Shown piece after piece: positions 7,983 through 13,956 of a DNA stretch of 15,858 bases. The stretch spans positions 1 to 15,858 of the forward strand of contig DYOT01000013.1 in the NCBI GenBank assembly GCA_020720345.1. Reading direction: 5' to 3'. Numbering within the stretch: the first letter of the stretch is position 1; every line of letters begins with the position of its first letter. Under the pieces are notes generated by a model that saw only the letters and a list, made by a program, of their open reading frames with translations, was not told the origin of the DNA and searched no databases. The position numbers were made by a program, and so were the translations under genes. The stretch comes from Candidatus Caenarcanum sp. Its GTDB lineage: Bacteria > Cyanobacteriota > Vampirovibrionia > Gastranaerophilales > UBA9971.

Positions 7983-8657
7983 CTATAAATTTGCTTTGCT
8001 TATATCACGGGAAACTATAAAAATAGCTTCTTCCGCAAAAAAATTGGGGAATATATTTAATAAAATATTTTTCTTTATTATTGCCTTATTCATATATATT
8101 TCTTCTAAAATATCAATCTGTCTTGTTTTACAGAATTCTTTAAAATCTTTTATGGTTAAAAGGTGAATATTAGGGGTATTAAACCATTCAAAAGGAAGCA
8201 TATTAGATTTTGGCATTCTGCCGGCAGTAAATAAATGAAATCTCACACGCCAATAAGCAAAATTAGGAAAACTAATAACAACTTTTTTGCCCGCACGAAG
8301 CATTTCATTGATTACAAAATCAGGTCTGTGCGTACACTGAAGAGTTCTGTTCAGAACCACATAATCAAAAGATTTATCCTGATAGTCTTTCAACCCTTCA
8401 TCAATATCTCCCTGAAAAACCGACAGTCCTTTTTCAATACACTTAATTACGTTATCTTCATTTATTTCCACACCCCTGCATCTTATATTTTTTTTGTGCT
8501 TAAGGAGTTCAAGAAGTTCGCCGGCTCCGCAACCCAAATCCAGCACTTTTGACTCCGGCTCCATCATCTGCATAATAATGTCATAATTAAGATGAAGCCC
8601 CTGAGAGGTTTCATAGTGGCTGTCTGTTTTTTTGTTTCCTAAAAGTATTTCTGTCAT
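7983..8657 (-). CDS. metW: MetW-like methyltransferase-fold protein of methionine biosynthesis
   Basis: MetW works with homoserine acyltransferase MetX in methionine biosynthesis and is needed for full acyltransferase activity in organisms studied. The 224-aa protein shows a SAM-dependent class I fold: VLDLGCGAGELLELL from residue 38 and QGDIDEGL. It also has the MetW-diagnostic second half: SFDYVVLNRTLQ, EMLRAGKKVVISFPNFAYW, GRMP and WFNTPNIHLLTI. Compared with proteobacterial MetW (about 200 aa) it has an N-terminal extension of roughly 20 residues. No metX lies in the window. It sits in an operon headed by lysC, whose product starts the aspartate family pathway, which supports a methionine role. 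The ribosome-binding site before ATG 8657 is weak; the upstream 36-aa ORF ends 16 bases earlier. Confidence 0.9.
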   Translation of the reverse strand: MTEILLGNKKTDSHYETSQGLHLNYDIIMQMMEPESKVLDLGCGAGELLELLKHKKNIRCRGVEINEDNVIKCIEKGLSVFQGDIDEGLKDYQDKSFDYVVLNRTLQCTHRPDFVINEMLRAGKKVVISFPNFAYWRVRFHLFTAGRMPKSNMLPFEWFNTPNIHLLTIKDFKEFCKTRQIDILEEIYMNKAIIKKNILLNIFPNFFAEEAIFIVSRDISKANL

Positions 8658-8673
8658 TGATTTTATATTAAAG

Positions 8674-8784
8674 CTAATGAGATTTAGGAATTCTGCTTTC
8701 CTTTAGTTCCGTATAAATAATATATGTTAGCATAGCTGTTATAACTATCCCACCAATTATTTGTATAATTTCATATGTGTTCAT
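8674..8784 (-). CDS. 36-aa single-pass membrane microprotein
   Basis: This small ORF starts at ATG 8784-8782, one base after the TAG of the preceding 75-aa gene (TAGGATG), with GGAG inside that gene's last codons as ribosome-binding site. It begins MNTYEIIQIIGG, has one hydrophobic helix at about residues 6-24 (IIQIIGGIVITAMLTYII) and ends in a charged tail (ELKESRIPKSH). The spacing, the Shine-Dalgarno and the clean membrane-helix design argue that it is real despite its length. The function is unknown. It is probably translated together with the 75-aa protein and may form a complex with it. Confidence 0.6.
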   Translation of the reverse strand: MNTYEIIQIIGGIVITAMLTYIIYTELKESRIPKSH

Positions 8785-8785
8785 C

Positions 8786-9013
8786 CTATTCTCCCATTTT
8801 TTCTATTAAATAATCTATATAACGACTTCTTGATCTGTATACACTTAATAATCCTATACTGAACAAAAACACTATAACCAAAAACATAATTTTTAAAGGA
8901 CTATTAAGATTAAACAACAATGCCAAGGTTCCACTTGTAGAAACGACAAGCCCAGTCCACATATTGTTTTTGGAATTTATATGCCTGTTTATTTCCTGCT
9001 TAAGTTTTTCCAT
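8786..9013 (-). CDS. 75-aa two-helix membrane protein of unknown function
   Basis: The protein starts with a polar helix (MEKLKQEINRHINSKNN), then has two hydrophobic segments at about residues 19-35 and 40-58, with Asn/Pro in the turn, and ends in a basic/polar tail (YRSRSRYIDYLIEKMGE). It looks like a membrane hairpin with both ends on the same side. The ATG is 4 bases after the stop of the phosphoesterase gene and there is no obvious ribosome-binding site, so translation is probably by coupling. I do not recognise a named family. It is followed after one base by the 36-aa membrane ORF. A holin-like, toxin-like or membrane-complex role is possible, but nothing in the sequence decides. Confidence 0.7.
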   Translation of the reverse strand: MEKLKQEINRHINSKNNMWTGLVVSTSGTLALLFNLNSPLKIMFLVIVFLFSIGLLSVYRSRSRYIDYLIEKMGE

Positions 9014-9017
9014 AAAA

Positions 9018-9998
9018 TTATTTTATCATGGAACTATAATAATAAATTTTATTTCTGCCAAACCCTGCGCCCCTTTGAAATTTTAAAACTTTATTCGGAT
9101 TTTTAGAATCAAACTGCTTTGCATATTCAGTTTTTACAAGAATATTTTTTGATTTTTTTATAATTTGTTTAAAACTTATGTCTTTGTTTTCAATTTCAAG
9201 CCTATCAGGATAAACTTTTATGATTTTATAGCTGTTCGGATAAGTAACTATTGAAGGAGTTGAAACAAAAAGCTTGTTATTAATATTTTGCACAGCAAAA
9301 TTATGATGATGTCCGCTGAAAATTAATTTTACCTGCGGGTATTTGTTTATAACCTTTAAAAACTCTTCTGAATTCTCCAAAAGAAAGCTTTTCCAGGCAG
9401 TTTTATCGACCTGCGTTGTTGGAATTGCAGGATGGTGCATAAAAATAACCGTAAATTTATCAGGATTTGCTTTTAAAATGTCATCCAGCCATAACAGTTC
9501 ATCTGACGAAATTTTCCCCTTAAGCTCATTATTAATGGATGTATCAAGACCAATAAAAAGCAGATTATCTGCCGGTTGCTGCATCCAGTATGTTATATTC
9601 GGGTTTTCAAATCCATTGCTCCTGAATTCAGAGCAAAAATCCTGCTTTGTGTAGCCCTCTTTTAAGTCAGCATCCCTGTCTCCTAAAATTGCAAAATATT
9701 GAAAATTTACATCTTCAAGAGTATCAAGAAACATAGGTAAATCACCCAGCTTATTGTCATCATTGTCAGTTAAATCCCCGCCGAAAACTACATAATCAAG
9801 CTCAGGAACTGTTTTTAGATTCTTAATCACATCTTGAAATATGACAAAACTTTCTTTATAAAGAATCCAGCCGTCTTCTTCTTTAAAAGAAATATGTGCG
9901 TCGGGAAGAAAAACCATTTTAAAAGGTTTAAAATTACCTTGTGCGTGCACTTTAAAAGACAACAGAATTAGAAAAACTGTTAATATTAATTTTTTCAT
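9018..9998 (-). CDS. Secreted calcineurin-like metallophosphoesterase
   Basis: The 326-aa protein has a cleavable signal peptide (MKKLILTVFLILLSFKVHA, likely cut after Ala19), so it is exported. The calcineurin-like fold follows: Asp33-Ala-His35 (motif I), GGD with Asp75 (motif II), MHHP with His188/189 (motif IV) and GHHH 229-232 (motif V). The third motif, normally GNH(D/E), is GDRD at 106-109, so the catalytic His and the metal-ligand Asn are replaced. The overall layout resembles class III cyclic-nucleotide phosphodiesterases (CpdA-like) and purple acid phosphatase relatives; the substrate is unknown. After about residue 255 a Lys-rich C-terminal extension with aromatic residues (KIYYYSSMIK end) is not part of the core. 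The ATG is 2 bases after the lysC stop, so it is translationally coupled to lysC. Confidence 0.85.
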   Translation of the reverse strand: MKKLILTVFLILLSFKVHAQGNFKPFKMVFLPDAHISFKEEDGWILYKESFVIFQDVIKNLKTVPELDYVVFGGDLTDNDDNKLGDLPMFLDTLEDVNFQYFAILGDRDADLKEGYTKQDFCSEFRSNGFENPNITYWMQQPADNLLFIGLDTSINNELKGKISSDELLWLDDILKANPDKFTVIFMHHPAIPTTQVDKTAWKSFLLENSEEFLKVINKYPQVKLIFSGHHHNFAVQNINNKLFVSTPSIVTYPNSYKIIKVYPDRLEIENKDISFKQIIKKSKNILVKTEYAKQFDSKNPNKVLKFQRGAGFGRNKIYYYSSMIK

Positions 9999-10000
9999 CT

Positions 10001-11248
10001 TTATAATTTTACTTTATCAGCTTCCGCATTTTCATCGTCAAGTTCAAATTTGGAATGCAAGGCTCTTACAGCCTCATGAGCTCTTTCTTTTTCAACAAGA
10101 CAGCTGATTTTAATTTCGCTGGTGGCAATCATTTTAATGTTAATATTTTGCTCGGCAAGCGCCTCAAACATTGAAGCGGCAATGCCCGGTCTATCAATCA
10201 TGCCTGCTCCGACAATGCTTATTTTTGCAATATCATTGTCGACAACTATTTCTTTTGCTCCCAAATTCATCCTTACTTCTTCAAGTATTGAAAGAGTACT
10301 ATTCAGGTCAGTTTCGTCCACAGTAAAGGCAATATTGTTTGCATTGTCTTCTTCCAACGACTGGATAATCATATCAACGCTTATGTTGTTTTTTGAAAGC
10401 GCACCAAATATTCTTGCGGCAATCCCCGGCTGGTCAGGCACTTTCAAAATTGCTATTCTGACCTGTGATTTGTCTGCTGCCACTCCATTAACCGGTCTGT
10501 AAATTTCCATATCTTCTACTCCTATAATTAAAGTTCCGGGATCATCAAGATAAAAACTGCTTCTCACTCTCATCGGAACATTAAACTGGTTTGCAGTTTC
10601 AACTGATCTCGGATGAAGTACATTAGCTCCAACTCTTGCAAGTTCAAGCATTTCTATATAAGAAACTTGCTCAAGCCTGCTTGCCTTAGGGACATATCTT
10701 GGGTCTGCGGTATAAACAGCTCTTACATCAGTATAAATATCGCATCTATCAGCTTTTAAAGCTACCGCAAGAGCTACCGCCGATGTATCCGATCCCCCTC
10801 TTCCAAGAGTTGTGATTTCACCTTCTTTTGTTATACCCTGAAAACCTGCAACTACAATTATCTTGTTTTCAGACAGATGTTTTTCAAGTTTTTCAGTTTT
10901 TACATCTATGATTCTGGCTCTGTTATGCACACTTTCAGTAAGTATCCCTACCTGAGAAGCAAGAAGACTCACAGCGGGATAGCCTGCTTCGTGAATAGCC
11001 ATAGCCAGAAGCGCCATAGATACCTGTTCGCCGGAAGAAATAAGCATGTCCATTTCTCTGTTGTCCGGTTTTTGAGTAATCTCTCCTGCAAGGTTTATAA
11101 GATAATCTGTCGAGTGTCCCATTGCAGAAACAACAACAACGACCTGATTGCCGTTTTTATATTCTTTTATCACAGCGTTTGCAACGTTTTTAATTTTTTT
11201 AGAATCCGCAACTGATGTGCCGCCGAATTTTTGAACTACTATTCCCAT
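10001..11248 (-). CDS. lysC: Aspartokinase with two ACT domains
   Basis: It phosphorylates aspartate, the committed step to lysine, threonine and methionine. The 415-aa length is that of the LysC/Ask alpha form with a duplicated ACT regulatory region. The kinase domain (1 to about 250) has KFGGTSV (Lys7), SSGEQVSM, TLGRGGSDTSA, TDVRAVYTADPR and LHPRSVE. ACT1 (about 265-335) contains KVPDQPGIAARIFGAL, and ACT2 (about 345-405) contains GAGMIDRPGIAASMFEAL. Both keep the effector-binding DxPGIAA pattern, so feedback inhibition by lysine and/or threonine is expected. It is the first gene of a six-gene minus-strand operon. A palindromic repeat sits in its upstream region, and a perfect TATAAT lies beyond the repeat, so the leader may carry the repeat. 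The ribosome-binding site before ATG 11248 is purine-rich (AAGAAG) but weak. Confidence 0.96.
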   Translation of the reverse strand: MGIVVQKFGGTSVADSKKIKNVANAVIKEYKNGNQVVVVVSAMGHSTDYLINLAGEITQKPDNREMDMLISSGEQVSMALLAMAIHEAGYPAVSLLASQVGILTESVHNRARIIDVKTEKLEKHLSENKIIVVAGFQGITKEGEITTLGRGGSDTSAVALAVALKADRCDIYTDVRAVYTADPRYVPKASRLEQVSYIEMLELARVGANVLHPRSVETANQFNVPMRVRSSFYLDDPGTLIIGVEDMEIYRPVNGVAADKSQVRIAILKVPDQPGIAARIFGALSKNNISVDMIIQSLEEDNANNIAFTVDETDLNSTLSILEEVRMNLGAKEIVVDNDIAKISIVGAGMIDRPGIAASMFEALAEQNINIKMIATSEIKISCLVEKERAHEAVRALHSKFELDDENAEADKVKL

Positions 11249-11289
11249 ATTTCTTCTTTCTCTTAGTCCTATTTATTAATTTCGTTCTC

Positions 11290-11431
11290 TGTCATTGCGA
11301 GGCAATAGTCATTGCACTCCACCATTATTGTACAAACGAAGCAATCTTCCAAAGTGTTATGTTGTCATTTGGAAGATTGCTTCGTAAAATTAATTCTAGC
11401 TTAAATACATGCTTTATGCCTCGCAATGACA
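11290..11431. repeat. 142-bp symmetric nested palindromic repeat in the lysC leader
   Basis: The outer arms are 15 bp and perfect: tgtcattgcgaggca (11290-11304) and its complement (11417-11431). The inner arms are 18 bp and perfect: acgaagcaatcttccaaa (11336-11353) and its complement (11368-11385), around a 14-base loop. The spacers between outer and inner arms are 31 bases on each side, so the element is exactly symmetric. Sequences of the type gtcattgcgagg...cgaagcaatctt recur, from memory, as dispersed repeats in many bacterial genomes. No transposase, clear target duplication or downstream U-tract on the lysC strand is visible. It could fold as a long hairpin in RNA or as a cruciform in DNA. 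Confidence 0.9.
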
Positions 11432-11447
11432 ATTTTCTTTAATTTAA

Positions 11448-11453
11448 ATTATA
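11448..11453 (-). promoter_or_regulatory. Candidate -10 element for the lysC operon
   Basis: On the minus strand these bases read TATAAT, a perfect sigma-70 -10 box. The -35 region 17 bases upstream (AGTTTA) is poor. Transcription from here would give a leader of roughly 190 bases that includes the whole palindromic repeat before the lysC ATG. A closer promoter between repeat and ATG was not evident. Confidence 0.35.
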
Positions 11454-11484
11454 TTACACGTTATTTTAGATAAACTATAACGAA

Positions 11485-11513
11485 TTGTAAATATTATTAC
11501 TGAAAACTATCAA
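11485..11513 (+). promoter_or_regulatory. Candidate sigma-70 promoter for the 137-aa gene
   Basis: TTGTAA (11485-11490) and TATCAA (11508-11513) are separated by exactly 17 bases. The start codon at 11589 lies about 75 bases downstream. Both boxes are imperfect and the region is AT-rich, so a chance match is possible. Confidence 0.4.
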
Positions 11514-11588
11514 TTTTTTTCTTCAGGAGTTTTCTATAAATGGAAGTTTATGTTATTTAAAAAAGAGAAGAAAAAGGAGAGAAAAAAT

Positions 11589-12002
11589 ATGAATATTGCA
11601 TTTAATTCAATTCAACCAAATTATAAAAAACAGCAGGCAAGTTTTAGCGGAAATGCTTTTTCAAGAGAACTCGGGCATGAAGCATCTAAATTAATAGCCA
11701 AAGGCAGAGATTTAGACCCAAAAAATCCAGGACAGATTGAAGATGCTAATCTTCTTATTAAAGAAGGTGAGGATATAAAAGCCTACGGCTCTTTTGTTGC
11801 AAGAGAATTAAAGGCTTATACAAAGCAAACAATTAGGAAAATTTTAAGGACAATGAATGAGGTACTTGGCGATCGTATAAATCGTGAAATTGGGCAAACG
11901 CCGGAAACAATTGCTGCTCGAAAAAGAGCTTTAGCAGAATTGGATGAAAAACTTGGTCCAACAATAACGATGTGGACTCCTGGCAGTTCAACAATCAGAT
12001 AA
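11589..12002 (+). CDS. 137-aa helical protein of unknown function, short N-terminal motif
   Basis: I do not recognise a family. I chose ATG 11589 over the in-frame ATG at 11550 because AAGGAG (11574-11579) lies 9 bases before it and the extra residues from 11550 are only a Lys/Glu run. The N-terminus (MNIAFNSIQPNYKK then QASFSG) is a low-complexity, unfolded segment. I associate short proteins and enzymes opening this way with Gastranaerophilales, where the motif recurs on otherwise unrelated proteins; this is recollection, not proven here. Residues about 22-115 are charged and helical (SKLIAKGRDL, ARKRALAELDEKLG), and the end (MWTPGSSTIR) is unstructured. There is no signal peptide or membrane segment. 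Its 3' end overlaps the convergent TPR gene by 8 bases. Confidence 0.75.
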   Translation: MNIAFNSIQPNYKKQQASFSGNAFSRELGHEASKLIAKGRDLDPKNPGQIEDANLLIKEGEDIKAYGSFVARELKAYTKQTIRKILRTMNEVLGDRINREIGQTPETIAARKRALAELDEKLGPTITMWTPGSSTIR

Positions 12003-13824
12003 TCTCACCCACACTCTTGCCGTAGTCAAGCTTTTTGAGGCACATATCGAGATATATGCTTACAAGATCCCTTTTATGAGGATATTCTGAGTTTAATCTT
12101 CTAAATTCATTTTCAAAACCTTCAAAATCACCGTTTTTTGCTTTTAAATAAGCAATATTAGACAGGCTGTCAATATGATGCGGATCAATTTCCAAAACTT
12201 TATTAAAAAATTCAGCTGATTTCTGTAAATAGTTTTCGTCCTTATTATAATCCGCCATTTCAATATATGTTCCGCCTATAAGAAATAAAGCCTGTACAAG
12301 ATTTGGCGAGCGAAAAAGCACTTCATTCAGCACAGCTATTGCATCTTCAAACTTTTTGAGTCTTATAAAAACCTCGCTTTTCCCGATATATGCCGTAAAC
12401 ATCTCAGGACAAATTTTTATAGAATTATCAAATTTTTCAACCGCATCTTTTAAATTTTTATCGTCTTTTGAAAGAATTACGCCATAAATCATGTTTATTT
12501 GCGCAGAATCAGGTGCTATTTTATAAGCTCTTCTTATTTTTCTAATAGCCTCTTCTGTATTTCCGATTTCATTAAGGGCTATTGCATAGCCTGTCCATGA
12601 ATCCAGATGTTCAGGATTATCTTTTGTTGATTTTTCATAATATCCCAAAGCGCTTTGAAAATCGCCCATAGTAATATAACCTGAAGCTATAAGATAATTT
12701 GCTTCTGTTTTTTTAAGATTAAACCTTGTAACTTCTTTATATCTTTCTATGGCAAGAGGAATATTGCGTTTAATACTTGCTATAGAGCCCAGCTTCATAT
12801 AAGCGTCAACATAGCGGGAATCTTTTTCAATTACCGCCAAAAACATTTCTTCTGCCTTTTCAAGCTCTCCTATTTCCGTAAGGGAAACCGCAAGATAATA
12901 CTCCGCCTGAGTTTGGTCAGGCAGAAATTTTAAAGATTCATTAAATTTATGAATGGCTTCAAAATGTTCTCCATATTTTTGGAGCGTAATGCCCCAGCAT
13001 AAATATAGCTGATGGCTGTCAGGAGTTATTTTTTCAGCTATTTTATAATATTCAACGGCTTTTTCATATTTATTCATTTCAGTTAAAATTTCAGCAATAT
13101 TAAGCTGAAATTCCAATTTTGACGGAATCATCTCCACAGCCATTTTAGCTTTTTCGTATGCCTCTTCAAGGTTTTTTATCTTTAAAAGAGCTATTGCCAG
13201 ATAATGCCAAGCTTCAGGATTATTGGAATTAAGTTTTATTGAAAAATCCAGCTTTTCTATAGCTTCATTATATTTTTCCATTTCAACAAGTATTACGCCC
13301 CAGAGAAAAAATGCCTGATGCGAGCGAGGACTGATACTTACAGCTTTTTTGAATTTTGTTTCGGCAAGCTGTTTCATTTCCTGCCTTGCCAGGGCTATTC
13401 CCCAATTAACATAAATTTCCGCATTTTTTGAATTAAATTCAAGCGCTTTTTCATACATTTTTTCTGCTTCATCACATTTGCCTGTTTCAACAAGAGCAGC
13501 GCCCCATAAAACATATGACTTAACACATTTTGAATCTATTTTTATGGCTTTTTGAAATTTTTCTATGGCTTCTTCGTATTTTCCCATTGTCGCAAGGGCT
13601 ATTCCCCAGTTATTAAAAGTTTCCGGACTTTGCGGTCTCATATATGACGAAGACTCAAATTTTTCCAGCGCCAAATCAACTTCTCCGGAATTTGCAAGAT
13701 AAATTCCCCAGTTAACAAAAGCTCTTGACGGAATTACAACTTCTCGCGCAATTGTTCTGTAGTTTAAAACTGAATTATTAAATTTTGAAATACTACTTAA
13801 AAGTTTTTTAAAAAATTTAATCAT
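11995..13824 (-). CDS. Tetratricopeptide-repeat protein, about 16 tandem TPRs
   Basis: The 609-aa protein is almost wholly TPR solenoid, a protein-protein interaction scaffold. After a basic N-terminal helix (about 1-33, MIKFFKKLLSSISKF), I count about 16 consecutive repeats of 34 residues to about residue 583, spelled for example as VNWGIYLANSGEVDLALEKF, NNWGIALATMGKYEEAIEKF, YLAVSLTEIGELEKAEEMF and GYAIALNEIGNTEEAIRKI. The Gly8, Ala20 and Ala27 consensus positions are well kept. In repeats 1-5 and 8 the usual Leu7 is Trp, giving a repeated WG. One late repeat (around DYNKDENYLQ) carries a 7-residue insertion. There is no signal peptide, membrane helix or catalytic domain, so it is probably cytoplasmic or peripheral. 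The partner is unknown. It is divergent from the aminopeptidase gene across 132 bases and overlaps the 137-aa gene by 8 bases at its end. Confidence 0.93.
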   Translation of the reverse strand: MIKFFKKLLSSISKFNNSVLNYRTIAREVVIPSRAFVNWGIYLANSGEVDLALEKFESSSYMRPQSPETFNNWGIALATMGKYEEAIEKFQKAIKIDSKCVKSYVLWGAALVETGKCDEAEKMYEKALEFNSKNAEIYVNWGIALARQEMKQLAETKFKKAVSISPRSHQAFFLWGVILVEMEKYNEAIEKLDFSIKLNSNNPEAWHYLAIALLKIKNLEEAYEKAKMAVEMIPSKLEFQLNIAEILTEMNKYEKAVEYYKIAEKITPDSHQLYLCWGITLQKYGEHFEAIHKFNESLKFLPDQTQAEYYLAVSLTEIGELEKAEEMFLAVIEKDSRYVDAYMKLGSIASIKRNIPLAIERYKEVTRFNLKKTEANYLIASGYITMGDFQSALGYYEKSTKDNPEHLDSWTGYAIALNEIGNTEEAIRKIRRAYKIAPDSAQINMIYGVILSKDDKNLKDAVEKFDNSIKICPEMFTAYIGKSEVFIRLKKFEDAIAVLNEVLFRSPNLVQALFLIGGTYIEMADYNKDENYLQKSAEFFNKVLEIDPHHIDSLSNIAYLKAKNGDFEGFENEFRRLNSEYPHKRDLVSIYLDMCLKKLDYGKSVGEII

Positions 13825-13917
13825 TAATACTACTCGGGGTTTTTATTGATAATTTAACATATATAATGTAATTTAATTGGATTATAACAGAAAATTGAAG
13901 GAATCGGGTACTTATAA

Positions 13918-13950
13918 AGAAGCTAATGCTTCTCCCGCTTCGCAGGAGAA
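13918..13950 (+). promoter_or_regulatory. Two mutually exclusive hairpins, one covering the aminopeptidase ribosome-binding site
   Basis: agaagc (13918-13923) pairs with gcttct (13928-13933), loop taat. Alternatively ttctcc (13930-13935) pairs with ggagaa (13945-13950), with an inner gc/gc stem. The two share bases 13930-13933, so only one can form. The second buries AGGAGA (13944-13949), the Shine-Dalgarno of the ATG at 13957. This has the shape of a translational switch, but it may only be a repeat that happens to supply the ribosome-binding site, as it shares tcccgcttcgc with the repeat in polA. Confidence 0.5.
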
Positions 13951-13956
13951 ATTAAA

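Larger units (their letters stand above)
11249..11588. other. 340-bp divergent intergenic region
   Basis: No protein gene is supported here. It contains, from left to right, the lysC leader, a 142-bp nested palindromic repeat (11290-11431), an AT-rich stretch with a minus-strand TATAAT (11448-11453), and a candidate plus-strand promoter for the 137-aa gene (11485-11513). A 75-codon open frame at 11215-11442 overlaps lysC and the repeat and looks like a by-product of the repeat (see rejected items). Confidence 0.8.

Noticed and set aside
8235..8552. 105-codon plus-strand frame opposite metW
   Set aside because: metW is well supported by conserved motifs on the other strand; the opposite frame is Phe/Ile/Lys-rich with no recognisable domain or ribosome-binding site.
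11336..11385. Inner 18-bp hairpin as a transcription terminator
   Set aside because: Neither strand has a T-run directly after the stem (acaataatgg on the minus side, aaaattaatt on the plus side).
11215..11442. 75-codon open frame on the plus strand starting inside lysC
   Set aside because: It overlaps lysC antisense and runs through the palindromic repeat, whose translation gives the typical by-product pattern (HCEAI..., MPRNDN). No ribosome-binding site is visible.
11249..11450. Possible lysine riboswitch in the lysC leader
   Set aside because: A leader of about 190 bases suits an L-box in length, but the structure is a simple nested palindrome, the lysine-aptamer junction motifs are not seen, and the arms resemble a dispersed repeat.
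13862..13888. TATAAT on the plus strand (13862-13867) and on the minus strand (13881-13886) between the TPR and aminopeptidase genes
   Set aside because: Both are perfect -10 boxes, but neither has a recognisable -35 at 16-18 bases in a very AT-rich spacer, so they are noted only as possible promoters.
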